Shown here: in pieces, positions 24,806 to 32,841 of the stretch | How the letters are laid out: every line of letters starts with the position of its first letter | Numbering within the stretch: position 1 is the stretch's first letter | Source of the DNA: JACRBK01 sp964427955 | GTDB lineage: Bacteria; Chloroflexota; Anaerolineae; Aggregatilineales; Aggregatilineaceae | Length of the DNA: 51,067 nt | Direction: 5' to 3' | Assembly (NCBI GenBank): GCA_964427955.1 | Contig: CAYRWY010000003.1 | Coordinates: 1 to 51,067 of the forward strand | Notes under the pieces: generated by a model | Database searches by the model: none | What the model saw: the letters and a program-made list of their open reading frames with translations, nothing else | What the model was told of the DNA's origin: nothing | Program-made: the position numbers and the translations under genes

Positions 24806-24828
24806 AAAAAAGCCGGGCGCACCCGGCT
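24806..24828 (-). terminator. Intrinsic terminator after the nrfD-like gene
   Basis: On the minus strand AGCCGGG-TGCG-CCCGGCT is followed by a run of T. It separates the cytochrome/NrfD operon from selA. Confidence 0.88.
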
Positions 24829-24859
24829 TCTCCAATACTCCTACTGCTCGTCGTCGCCT

Positions 24860-26101
24860 TTAGTGCTCGCCGTGATGTTCCTTCGGGAACAAGGGCAGGA
24901 AACGCAGACCCAACGTAAACATCATGAGGGCATAGCCCAGCACGCCGATAGCCACTCCCCATTCGGTCACCGCCGGGACATATTTCTGCACCGGGAACAG
25001 GTCCGCCGCCCCCGGCGACCAGTCCATCGGGACGATCAGGCCGGACAGGGTGACATTCCAACGGTTGGTGATGATCCCCACGATGCCCAGCAGCGCCGCC
25101 AGCACGATCAGGCTGTCCATGCGCCGCAGCCGCGGCGTGAGCAGGATGATCGCGGGCACGAGCGCCCCGACGACGATCTCGATCCACCAGAAGGTTACCC
25201 CATACGGCGTGATGCTTTCCAGTAGATTCTGCGACTCGACGCGGGCGGGTAGGTGGCTGTAGTACGCCGTCGCCAGATAATCCCACAGCTTGAGGTACAG
25301 GTAGGCCAGCGTCATCAGCCCGGCGAACATGGCGATCTGGTTGCGCAGCCGCGAGGTGATCTGGCGCTCGCGCACCATATTTTCGTACAGGACCGTCATC
25401 CCCAGGGTGAAGGTGCCCCCCGCCGCTACCGCGGACAGGATGAACATCACCGGCAGCGAGGGCTTGAACCAGATCGGGCGGGCGACCAGGACGCCGTAAG
25501 TAGCGCCCAGTGACGATTGGTGCAGCAGCGACAGCCCCAGACCGACCACCGATACGACCGGGGTGAAGCGGTGCATCAGATGCGCCAACTGGGGACCGCG
25601 CTTGAAGCCGAGCTTATCGGTCACGATCTTGCTTTCCAGCACCGCCGGACCTAACTCGAAGACCAGCACCGAGGAGTAGAACACCACGCACATGGTGATT
25701 TCCCACAGCACCGAGTGGATGTTCCAAAACACGAGCGGGTGCCAGAAGCGGTCGGGGCGCCCGATGTCCATCACCAGCGCCAGCATGGCCGAGGTGTAGC
25801 CGACAAACCCCACAAACACGGCGATGCGCGCGATCCGCTCGAAGGGCTTGACGCGCAGGATGTATGCGATGGTCGAGAGCGAGAACGCTCCCGCGCCCAG
25901 GGCGATAGCCGACAGGTCCACGGTGATCCACAGCCCCCACGGGACGCTGTTGGTCAGGTTGGTGACTTCCAGGCCATACCACAACACCCGGATCGCCGAG
26001 ATCAGTCCGATCAGGAGCAGGACGCCCAGGAACAGCAACCAGGCGCTCCATACAGGGTAGGCTTCAGCACGACGCCGAAGCGTGCCGATCATGGTCGTCA
26101 T
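24860..26101 (-). CDS. NrfD/PsrC/HybB-type quinone-interacting membrane subunit
   Basis: A 413-residue membrane protein with nine to ten helices, typical of the NrfD/PolyS-reductase family that exchanges electrons and protons with menaquinone. Family features: LTNSVPWGLWITVDLSAIALGAGAF near the first periplasmic loop (in parts: PWGLWI, GAGAF), MDIGRPDRFWHPL, LSLLHQSSLGATYG, and a late conserved Asn in IITNRWNVTLSG. The ATG at 26101 overlaps the stop of the ferredoxin gene by 4 bases (ATGA), so the two are translationally coupled. It ends in EHHGEH. It would be the membrane anchor of the exported ferredoxin and octaheme cytochrome. No catalytic subunit is encoded beside it. Confidence 0.92.
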   Translation of the reverse strand: MTTMIGTLRRRAEAYPVWSAWLLFLGVLLLIGLISAIRVLWYGLEVTNLTNSVPWGLWITVDLSAIALGAGAFSLSTIAYILRVKPFERIARIAVFVGFVGYTSAMLALVMDIGRPDRFWHPLVFWNIHSVLWEITMCVVFYSSVLVFELGPAVLESKIVTDKLGFKRGPQLAHLMHRFTPVVSVVGLGLSLLHQSSLGATYGVLVARPIWFKPSLPVMFILSAVAAGGTFTLGMTVLYENMVRERQITSRLRNQIAMFAGLMTLAYLYLKLWDYLATAYYSHLPARVESQNLLESITPYGVTFWWIEIVVGALVPAIILLTPRLRRMDSLIVLAALLGIVGIITNRWNVTLSGLIVPMDWSPGAADLFPVQKYVPAVTEWGVAIGVLGYALMMFTLGLRFLPLFPKEHHGEH

Positions 26102-26931
26102 ACGCCCATTCCCTCCACAGGCACATAGTAAACGTTCGGCTCTGTGCCCAATTCCTCGCGCAGACGGAAGGTGGGCAGCTCGCGCAGGGCGGTCGCGATC
26201 CGGCTGGACGGGTCTTTCAGGTCGCCGAAAATACGCGCTTCGACCGGGCAGATGTTCACGCAAGCCGGGGTCGCGGGCCGGTCCACACCGGGGATCAGGC
26301 CCTGCGCCAGGCCGCGATCAATCCGGTGGACGCAGAAGGTACACTTTTCGACCACGCCGCGCGGACGCCATTCGACTTCCGCATCGCCCCATTCCGGCTG
26401 GTACCCACTGGACTTGGTGCGCTTCTTCCAGTTGAAGCTGCGCGCGCCATAGGGACACGCGACTTCGCAGTAGCGACAGCCAATGCACTTATCGTAATCC
26501 ATGATAACCAACCCGTCGTCGCGCACGAAGGTGGCCCCCACCGGGCAGACCGAGGTGCACGGCGCATTCTGGCAGTGCAGACAGGGCCGCGTCATGTGGA
26601 AGGGCAGCCCGCTGGCCGTGACTTCGGGCTTGTAGACATTCCAGCGCATATCGTCCGGTACGTCGTTCACCGCCTGGCAGGCCCGGATGCAGTATTGGCA
26701 GCCGATGCACTTGCGCAGGTCGATCAACATGCCCCAGCTATGCGCGCTGTTACCACGATGGCCATGCTCAGCCTCAGTATTGACTTCGGGCAGCTCGATA
26801 TCCAGTTCGTCCCGGATCAGCTCCTCGAAGGGTTTGATCTGGCTCAGGGCCGCGGCCACCGCGACGCTGCCGCCCACGGCGGCCATAGCGCCGATAAACT
26901 CGCGACGGGTTAGAAATTTCTCATCAGCCAT
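26098..26931 (-). CDS. Tat-exported four-cluster ferredoxin subunit (HybA/NrfC/DmsB type)
   Basis: A 277-residue iron-sulfur protein. Residues 5-32 are a Tat signal (LTRREFIGAMAAVGG), so it folds in the cytoplasm and is exported. Four [4Fe-4S] motifs are visible: CIGCQYCIRAC, CLHCQNAPCTSVCPVGA, CIGCRYCEVACPYGA, and CTFCVHRI...CVNICPVEA. This is the HybA/NrfC plan used to pass electrons between a periplasmic partner and an NrfD membrane subunit. ATG 26931 follows the cytochrome stop by 16 bases. A C-terminal helix is not evident. Confidence 0.93.
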   Translation of the reverse strand: MADEKFLTRREFIGAMAAVGGSVAVAAALSQIKPFEELIRDELDIELPEVNTEAEHGHRGNSAHSWGMLIDLRKCIGCQYCIRACQAVNDVPDDMRWNVYKPEVTASGLPFHMTRPCLHCQNAPCTSVCPVGATFVRDDGLVIMDYDKCIGCRYCEVACPYGARSFNWKKRTKSSGYQPEWGDAEVEWRPRGVVEKCTFCVHRIDRGLAQGLIPGVDRPATPACVNICPVEARIFGDLKDPSSRIATALRELPTFRLREELGTEPNVYYVPVEGMGV

Positions 26932-26947
26932 AGGGATAGCTCCCGCT

Positions 26948-27928
26948 TTACTCTTCTTTTCTGGGTTTGACGATGATATCCGCGTTACGCCGACGCAGGC
27001 GAGTCGCGCCAAACACCGCCACGCCGCCGACGGCCAATCCAATGATCAGGCCCTGTCCCAGGCGCAGCGCCGAGGAATTCGCGCCTTCAGCTTCTTTGGT
27101 CTTGATTTCCGTTTCGAGTTCGTCGATGCGGACCTGCGCTTCGAGCAGCGGGTGTTCGCTCGTCAGGCCGAGGTCCGCTTGCGCCTGCTCCCCTTCCTTG
27201 ACGGCTTCCTGCGTCGTGACCTGCTCGTGGCAGCTCACGCAGGCGCGCGTCTCCACCCTGGTCGTGTGGCCGGTGGGGAAGAGGTTGCCGCTGACGCCAT
27301 GCGCGATCAAGTCCTCGGTATTGCCGCGATGCCAGTGGCAGTCGGAGCATTCGCGTTCGGCGTGCACCAGGTGCACGTAATCATCGCGGGCATCTTCGTT
27401 GTGGCAGTTCAGGCAGAGTTCCTTCGCCGTCGCAAAACGGAGGGTCTGCGGGTGAGGCTGGTGGCACGTGGTACAGGCTAACTGCTGCTCGCCATGCTTG
27501 CTCTGCTCCCACTCGGTCACAGTCGTGGCATGGCAGGTCGCACAGGTCTCCACGCCGGGATCGATCTTCACCGGCTCTTCGGGATGATTGGCCGGGGTTG
27601 CGCCGTGACAGGCTTCACACGTCACGCCCTCGTGGGTGTATTCGCCCGTGCGGGCGACGTAGCCAGTGGTATGGCAGGCCAGACACTTCACATCCTGGCC
27701 CGCTTTCTGCCAGGCATCCTGGAAGACGGGATCGGAATAAGCTTGAGCGTGCGACCCGGTCTGCCATTGGGCTACCACATCCACATGGCAGTTCTGGCAG
27801 CTTTCGGGCGCTGACTGGCCACTGCCCTGGGTCGGAGCGTCCGCTTCGGCCAACACGGCTCCGATCACCCCGAAAGCGACGACAACCAGGAAACGCAAAA
27901 AGTACCGTGAGAGAGAGGAGTAATTCAT
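26948..27928 (-). CDS. Octaheme cytochrome c with C-terminal membrane anchor
   Basis: A 326-residue exported cytochrome. N-terminal signal or anchor (YFLRFLVVVAFGVIGAVLA). Eight CxxCH motifs, in order: CQNCH, CLACH, CEACH, CATCH, CTTCH, CLNCH, CSDCH, CVSCH. The first half resembles cytochrome c554-like domains (CxNCH...W..SxHAxA). After the hemes comes a charged helix (ARVRI-type DELETEIKTKEAE) and a transmembrane segment (LGQGLIIGLAVGGVAVFG) with a short basic tail, so it is tethered to the outer face of the membrane. First gene of an operon with a ferredoxin and NrfD; it is likely the electron entry or exit point. Confidence 0.92.
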   Translation of the reverse strand: MNYSSLSRYFLRFLVVVAFGVIGAVLAEADAPTQGSGQSAPESCQNCHVDVVAQWQTGSHAQAYSDPVFQDAWQKAGQDVKCLACHTTGYVARTGEYTHEGVTCEACHGATPANHPEEPVKIDPGVETCATCHATTVTEWEQSKHGEQQLACTTCHQPHPQTLRFATAKELCLNCHNEDARDDYVHLVHAERECSDCHWHRGNTEDLIAHGVSGNLFPTGHTTRVETRACVSCHEQVTTQEAVKEGEQAQADLGLTSEHPLLEAQVRIDELETEIKTKEAEGANSSALRLGQGLIIGLAVGGVAVFGATRLRRRNADIIVKPRKEE

Positions 27929-27940
27929 ACGCTGTGTTCC

Positions 27941-28861
27941 TTATATGAATAGCGGACGCAAGTCTTCGTTTTCGGGAGCGAAGGTGAAATTCCAGAACGC
28001 GGTTTGGGCTTCAGTCGCATGAAAACCAGTATGGCGTGCCATGTATAACCGCTGCACGAGGCGCAGTCCCTCCACCGCCACCTCGACGACCGAATGCTGT
28101 TTAAGCCCGGCTTCCGCCGATAGACGCGACACGAAGGCCGGTCCGGCCCCATCGGCCACTGCCTGGACGATCCCTTCGGAGTTATACAGTGTCAGGCGGG
28201 TCTGCAACATTTCAACACTCATGTCAAACCGCGCCAATTCCCGGTTCAGCGTGAATGTTGTTCCCGAACTAACCTCCCGCAGAATCAGGGGATATTCAGC
28301 TAAATCCTCGACTTTGATCGCTCCGGACTTGGTCCAGGGGTGGGCGGGCGGTGCAATCAGCACCAGGAGATCGTCGGCAAAATGGCGGTACTCGACGGCC
28401 CGGCGCGGGATGCGCAGACTGCTGACGGCGAGATCGATCTCGCCGGAGACCAGCCGTTCCAGGCCCTGGCTGCGCGGTCCCACCTCGCAGACGATGCGCA
28501 CATTCGGGTTGCATTCCAGGAAGCGCGTCATAATCCCCGGCAGGATGTACTTGCCCGCCGCCGTGCTGCATCCCATCGTCAACTGGCCCGTGACCGTGCC
28601 CCGCCGCAGCGCGACGAACTCCTCCACCTGCTGAGCTTCTTTGAGCAGGTTGCGCGCCACCGGAACCAGAGCCTCGCCCACTTCGTTGAGCTTGATATTC
28701 CGCCCGGTACGGTCAAAGAGCTGAGTCTTCAGACGCTGTTCCAGCGCCTGAATGTGCCCACTCACCGCCGGTTGGGAAATCCGCAGAATACGGCCCGTCT
28801 CTGAGAAATTCTCGGTCTCGGCGGCCACCAGAAAGACTTGCAGCTCGTATAAATCCAGCAT
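27941..28861 (-). CDS. LysR-family transcriptional regulator
   Basis: A 306-residue regulator. The N-terminal HTH (LYELQVFLVAAETENFSETG, LRISQPAVSGHIQALEQRL, LFDRTGRNIKLNEVG) is classic LysR and close to the CbbR/CysB-like group. Residues 90-300 form the periplasmic-binding-like effector domain. ATG 28861 is preferred to an in-frame ATG at 28897 because a GGGGCGG stands just before it and the alignment of the HTH begins there. It lies 12 bases upstream of the octaheme cytochrome operon in the same direction and divergent from the nonaheme lipoprotein, so it probably controls one or both. Its effector is unknown. Confidence 0.92.
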   Translation of the reverse strand: MLDLYELQVFLVAAETENFSETGRILRISQPAVSGHIQALEQRLKTQLFDRTGRNIKLNEVGEALVPVARNLLKEAQQVEEFVALRRGTVTGQLTMGCSTAAGKYILPGIMTRFLECNPNVRIVCEVGPRSQGLERLVSGEIDLAVSSLRIPRRAVEYRHFADDLLVLIAPPAHPWTKSGAIKVEDLAEYPLILREVSSGTTFTLNRELARFDMSVEMLQTRLTLYNSEGIVQAVADGAGPAFVSRLSAEAGLKQHSVVEVAVEGLRLVQRLYMARHTGFHATEAQTAFWNFTFAPENEDLRPLFI

Positions 28862-28901
28862 AGCCGCCCCATCCACGGAAATCGACAATGAATACACTCT
28901 A

Positions 28902-28949
28902 TTCTTATCAGATTTCGTGATAGTTTTAAATAGACGAATATCATAAGAA
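28902..28949. promoter_or_regulatory. Candidate LysR operator in the divergent cytochrome promoter region
   Basis: ATCA-GATTTCG-TGAT (28907-28921) is a dyad that fits the T-N11-A LysR box. Flanking inverted arms TTCTTAT (28902-28908) and ATAAGAA (28943-28949) mark a second symmetric site around it. The region is AT-rich and lies between lysR and the divergent nonaheme cytochrome gene. Confidence 0.55.
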
Positions 28950-29029
28950 AAGTGGATAAACGTTATTGCGTTATATCACGTTCTTCGATTAAACTAAGGC
29001 AAGATGAGAATTCTCGACGTGGAGTCTCC

Positions 29030-30754
29030 ATGAAACAGCACGCTAGCCTCCGGCTATTCTTCATTTTGGGCTGTTTGTTATTGACCGGAGCGGCTTTGAC
29101 TAGCTGCGCCCCTGACAAAACCGCCCCGGAACTCAAGGCCACGCGCACTCCCATTCCTGAAGAACCCTCTGAGCAGACGGCTACCCCGGCTACCGCCAGC
29201 GGGGCAGTGATTGCCACGGTGGCCTTCACCGATACCGGGTGCCTGAACTGCCACAGCAACCAGGATATTCTGAAGGCCATGACGTCCGGCCAGGTTGTGG
29301 CCGCCTCCGTCGAACGCTGGCAGCAGCTCTGGATCGATCCCGAACCATACTCCGGTGATGCTCATGCCCTGATCAACTGCACCGCCTGTCACGGCGGAGA
29401 TGCCGCCGGTAATTTCACGACGGCGCATACCGATCTGATCGTCGATCCCTCGGCCAACCCGGAAACGACGTGCGGCACCTGCCATACCGATATTGCGCCC
29501 GCCGCCAGCCACAGTCTGCATTACACCCAGGCGGGGATCAAGACCGCCCTGCACACCCGCAGCAGCGACAGCCATGCCGCCGAGTTAGACCAGATCATCG
29601 CGCAGAACTGCCCGAACTGTCAGGCCACGTGCGGAAGCTGCCACGTGAGCCAGACCGGTGGGGCCATGCTGAACGGGCACGTCTTTGTCCGCACGCCCCC
29701 CGCCGACCAGACCTGCCTCAACTGCCACGGCAGCCAGGAAGGAAAAGAGTATTATGGGCTGAACGAAGGTGTGGCCGCGGATGTTCATGCTCAGGCGGGG
29801 ATGACCTGCCTGGACTGCCACGACGGCGACCAGATGCACGGCCTGAGCGAACCCGCCGACGCCACCAGCCGTTACCAGGGGCCTCAGCAGCCTAGCTGCG
29901 AAAGCTGTCACACCGATCAGGTGGGCGTCGGGTCGGGCATCCTCCTGCACGAGCTGCACGGCACAGAGATTCTGCCCTGCCAGGCGTGCCACAGCGAAGC
30001 CTATGTCAACTGCACGAATTGCAGCCTCAACCCGGATGGCAGCTACACGGTGGCGTCCAGCACGATGGGGCTGTACCTGGGCCGGAATACCACGCGCAGC
30101 ATGGACCGGCCCTGGCGCTACGTCCCAGTGCAGCATCTACCGTTCGACGCGAACAGCCTGGACGCGTTTGGCAGCGGGCTGCTCGACCAATTCCTGAACA
30201 GCCCCAGTTGGGTCTACACCACGCCGCATAACATTCAGCGGGAAACGCCGCAAACCCAGACGTGTACGTCCTGCCACAGCAACAACGATCTGTTCCTGAC
30301 CGTTGACGACCTCGCGGAGATCGAACGCGGCGGGGCCAACCTGGAAGTGATCGTCGAGACCGCGCCCCCCCTGCCCGAAAACTGGATTCAGGTCATGTCG
30401 CAGATCGCCCAGCACGGCGCGGTGATGATCCAGCCGACCGGCGAAAGCACCGGGGCCAACTTCTGGGCGACGCCGGTCCCCACCGAGGTTTCAGGCAGCG
30501 CGAGCTATTGGGCGGGCGCTACCAACACGCCCGTGCCGCCGACCGCGGTTCCTGACGACGAGGCCGACTCTGAAGCCCCGGTTGACGAAGAAGCAGAGGA
30601 ATCCGAGGAAAGCCCGGTGATCGAGGAAGAGAGCGCCGCGGACGAGGAAAGTGAGGCCACGCCGACCGCGACCGGTGCCGCAAGCTCGACGAGTTTCTGG
30701 GCCGGGACCACCACGCCTCCTGCCGTGAGCAGTTCATTCTGGGAGCAGCAGTAA
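29030..30754 (+). CDS. Nonaheme c-type cytochrome lipoprotein with repeated aromatic C-terminal tail
   Basis: A 574-residue lipoprotein: signal with lipobox ALTSC (Cys about residue 26), then a Thr/Pro spacer. Nine canonical CxxCH motifs: CLNCH, CTACH, CGTCH, CGSCH, CLNCH, CLDCH, CESCH, CQACH, CTSCH. Two further CxxC pairs lack the His (CPNCQ, CTNCS). After the last heme the tail is low-complexity and acidic, with four short aromatic motifs: ANFWATP, ASYWAGA, TSFWAGT and SSFWEQQ at the very end. ATG 29030 has GGAG 5 bases upstream. It is divergent from lysR and shares TAATG with the next gene. Likely a surface electron carrier; partner unknown. Confidence 0.9.
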   Translation: MKQHASLRLFFILGCLLLTGAALTSCAPDKTAPELKATRTPIPEEPSEQTATPATASGAVIATVAFTDTGCLNCHSNQDILKAMTSGQVVAASVERWQQLWIDPEPYSGDAHALINCTACHGGDAAGNFTTAHTDLIVDPSANPETTCGTCHTDIAPAASHSLHYTQAGIKTALHTRSSDSHAAELDQIIAQNCPNCQATCGSCHVSQTGGAMLNGHVFVRTPPADQTCLNCHGSQEGKEYYGLNEGVAADVHAQAGMTCLDCHDGDQMHGLSEPADATSRYQGPQQPSCESCHTDQVGVGSGILLHELHGTEILPCQACHSEAYVNCTNCSLNPDGSYTVASSTMGLYLGRNTTRSMDRPWRYVPVQHLPFDANSLDAFGSGLLDQFLNSPSWVYTTPHNIQRETPQTQTCTSCHSNNDLFLTVDDLAEIERGGANLEVIVETAPPLPENWIQVMSQIAQHGAVMIQPTGESTGANFWATPVPTEVSGSASYWAGATNTPVPPTAVPDDEADSEAPVDEEAEESEESPVIEEESAADEESEATPTATGAASSTSFWAGTTTPPAVSSSFWEQQ

Positions 30755-31527
30755 TGGCCCTGATCGTTGCGTATTCCACACCTACCGGTCCAGCCTATGG
30801 GCTGGTGATCGATGGCCTCGTGCACGCCTGGGAAGGAGATCCCCTGGTAGACCGGCCAGTCCAGGCGGGCCAGGTCATCGGCACGCCAGACAGCCTGACG
30901 CTGCTGCCGCCCGTTCGTCCCAGCAAGATCGTGTGCATCGGGCGTAACTATGCGGCTCATGCCGCGGAACGTCAGGCCGAAGTGCCGGACGAGCCGATGC
31001 TCTTTCTCAAGCCGCCCAGCGCGCTGATCGGCCCCCACGCCGCGATTGAAATCCCGGCCAACGCCGGGCGAGTCGATCACGAAGCGGAACTGGCGGTGAT
31101 CATCGGGAAGCAGGCGAAAAACGTGACGCGGGACGCCGCCCTGACCTACGTGCTGGGCTACACCTGTGCCAACGACGTGAGCGCGCGCGATTATCAGAAG
31201 AAAGATGGGCAGTGGGGCCGTGCCAAAGGGTTCGATACCTTCTGCCCGCTCGGCCCCTGGATCAATACCGACCTGAACTCCGCCGATCGGGCGGTGCGCT
31301 GTCTCGTGAACGGCGAAGTCCGCCAGGACAGCCGCACCGCGTCCATGATCTTCGACGTCCCGGCGCTGATTGCCTTCATCAGCCACGTGATGACGCTGCT
31401 GCCGGGAGACTTGATCCTGACCGGCACACCTGCCGGGGTCAGCCCGCTGGCCGATGGCGACCGCGTGACCATCGAGATCGAGGGCGTCGGCGCGCTGCAC
31501 AACCCGGTGCGGGTCAGCCAGCAGTGA
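30754..31527 (+). CDS. Fumarylacetoacetate hydrolase (FAH) family protein
   Basis: A 257-residue protein. The FAH fold is recognised by KIVCIGRNYAAHAAE, LFLKPPSALIGP, the metal-binding VDHEAELAVIIGK (Glu pair), GYTCANDVSARDYQ and LTGTPAGVSPLADGD. Members hydrolyse or isomerise acylpyruvates and 2-oxo-hept-3-ene-dioates, or decarboxylate oxaloacetate; the substrate is not evident. Its ATG overlaps the TAA of the nonaheme cytochrome (TAATG), so translation is coupled, an unexpected pairing. A strong terminator follows. Confidence 0.9.
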   Translation: MALIVAYSTPTGPAYGLVIDGLVHAWEGDPLVDRPVQAGQVIGTPDSLTLLPPVRPSKIVCIGRNYAAHAAERQAEVPDEPMLFLKPPSALIGPHAAIEIPANAGRVDHEAELAVIIGKQAKNVTRDAALTYVLGYTCANDVSARDYQKKDGQWGRAKGFDTFCPLGPWINTDLNSADRAVRCLVNGEVRQDSRTASMIFDVPALIAFISHVMTLLPGDLILTGTPAGVSPLADGDRVTIEIEGVGALHNPVRVSQQ

Positions 31528-31531
31528 AACT

Positions 31532-31565
31532 CAGGACAGGGACCACGCTCCCTGTCCTGTTCTTT
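31532..31565 (+). terminator. Intrinsic terminator after the FAH gene
   Basis: CAGGACAGGGA-CCACGC-TCCCTGTCCTG is a perfect 11-bp stem followed by TTCTTTT. It lies between convergent genes. Confidence 0.9.
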
Positions 31566-32755
31566 TACGGTTCGAAACGCAGCACCGACCCGCTGTAATC
31601 CACCAGGTACAATTCCCCGGCCTCGTCCTCGCCAAACGAGCTGATACTGCGGCCCGATTCCAGGGAGACGACGGCCTGCCAGGTGCCTGAGCTGTCCGGC
31701 TGGGCAGCCCAGATCGTACCGGTGCACCAATCGCCGTAGAAGTAGTAGCCCTGCAAGGCAGGGAGGCTGGCCCCCCGGTAGACGTAGCCGCCGGTCACCG
31801 AGCAGCGCCCGCCATCGTGGCTGTACTCCAACACCGGCATCACGACCTCCGACGCCGCGGGCTGGCCGGAATAGTCATGCGTGCCCTCATACGCATTCCA
31901 GCCGTAGTTCTCGCCGCCCGCGCTGGCTGCCGGTTGAAAATCAACCTCTTCCCAGTTATTCTGACCGACATCGGCGATCAAAAAATCGCCGGTTGCGCGG
32001 TCGAAACTGAAGCGCCAGGGATTGCGCAGCCCCCAGGCCCAGATTTCGGGCCGGGCGGACGCGCTGCTGGCAAAGGGATTGTTCGCCGGAATCGTATAAC
32101 CCTGGTCGCCGCTCACGTCCAGGCGGATGATCTTTCCCAGCAGCGTCCCGAGGTTCTGGCCGTTGCCCTGCGGATCGCCGCCAGAGCCGCCATCGCCCAG
32201 GGTCATGTACAGATAGCCATCCAGCCCAAAGGCCAGATCACCGCCGTTGTGATTGGCAAACGGCTGCTGCACGTAAAGGAGCTGCTCGGCACTGGCCGGA
32301 TCGGCGCGATCCGGATCATCTGCCGACACCCGATAGCGCGCCAGGACGGTATTGCCATCCCGGTCGGTATAGTTCACGAAGAAGCGGCCATTGTCGGCGT
32401 AGGCCGGGTCGAAAGCCAGGCCCAGCAGCCCGCGCTCCGAATAATCTCCGGACAAGGCTTGCGGGCTGATCAGGTCCGAGAGGTCGAGGAAGGGTGTCGC
32501 CAGCACGATGCCATCCCGGACGATCAGGATTTTGCCGACCTGCTCCACGACGAACAACCGCCCGGAGCCATCACTCGCGTGGGTCAGATAGATCGGGCGA
32601 TCCAGCCCGCCGACGATCTCGACCAACTGGTAAGCCGAAGGTTGCTGGGTCACACTGTGCCGGGTACGTGTACGATGCTCCTGGGTCCACACCACCAGCG
32701 CCGCCGCGAGCAGCAGGGGCACCATCAACATACTGAAAAATGCAGTCCGTCTCAT
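31565..32755 (-). CDS. PQQ-dependent soluble aldose sugar dehydrogenase-like (YliI/GdhB family) secreted protein
   Basis: A 396-residue exported six-bladed beta-propeller. The N-terminus is a signal or anchor (SMLMVPLLLAAALVVW). Family motifs: GGLDRPIYLTHASDGSGRLFVVEQ, SERGLLGLAFDPAYADNGRFFVNYTD, NHNGGDLAFGLDGYLYMTLGDGGSGGD (in parts), NPWRFSFDRATGDFLIADVGQNNWEEVDF. The catalytic His (NHNGG) and calcium/PQQ region look retained. These enzymes oxidise aldoses with PQQ. Whether the host makes PQQ is not shown here. It stands alone between a convergent FAH gene and the divergent hydrogenase operon. Confidence 0.85.
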   Translation of the reverse strand: MRRTAFFSMLMVPLLLAAALVVWTQEHRTRTRHSVTQQPSAYQLVEIVGGLDRPIYLTHASDGSGRLFVVEQVGKILIVRDGIVLATPFLDLSDLISPQALSGDYSERGLLGLAFDPAYADNGRFFVNYTDRDGNTVLARYRVSADDPDRADPASAEQLLYVQQPFANHNGGDLAFGLDGYLYMTLGDGGSGGDPQGNGQNLGTLLGKIIRLDVSGDQGYTIPANNPFASSASARPEIWAWGLRNPWRFSFDRATGDFLIADVGQNNWEEVDFQPAASAGGENYGWNAYEGTHDYSGQPAASEVVMPVLEYSHDGGRCSVTGGYVYRGASLPALQGYYFYGDWCTGTIWAAQPDSSGTWQAVVSLESGRSISSFGEDEAGELYLVDYSGSVLRFEP

Positions 32756-32841
32756 TGCTTTCCCTCAAAACTAACCTGAGTCTCAAACGGATCATAAGCA
32801 GACGGCGCGGACAGTGACAACCGTTTAATGAGACGCTCATT

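Noticed and set aside
24784..24822. N-terminal extension of SelA
   Set aside because: It would start within the terminator of the nrfD operon and adds residues without family similarity.
26102..26263. 54-residue N-terminal extension of the NrfD protein
   Set aside because: It is the ferredoxin gene read in another frame; the ATGA overlap at 26098-26101 gives a natural start.
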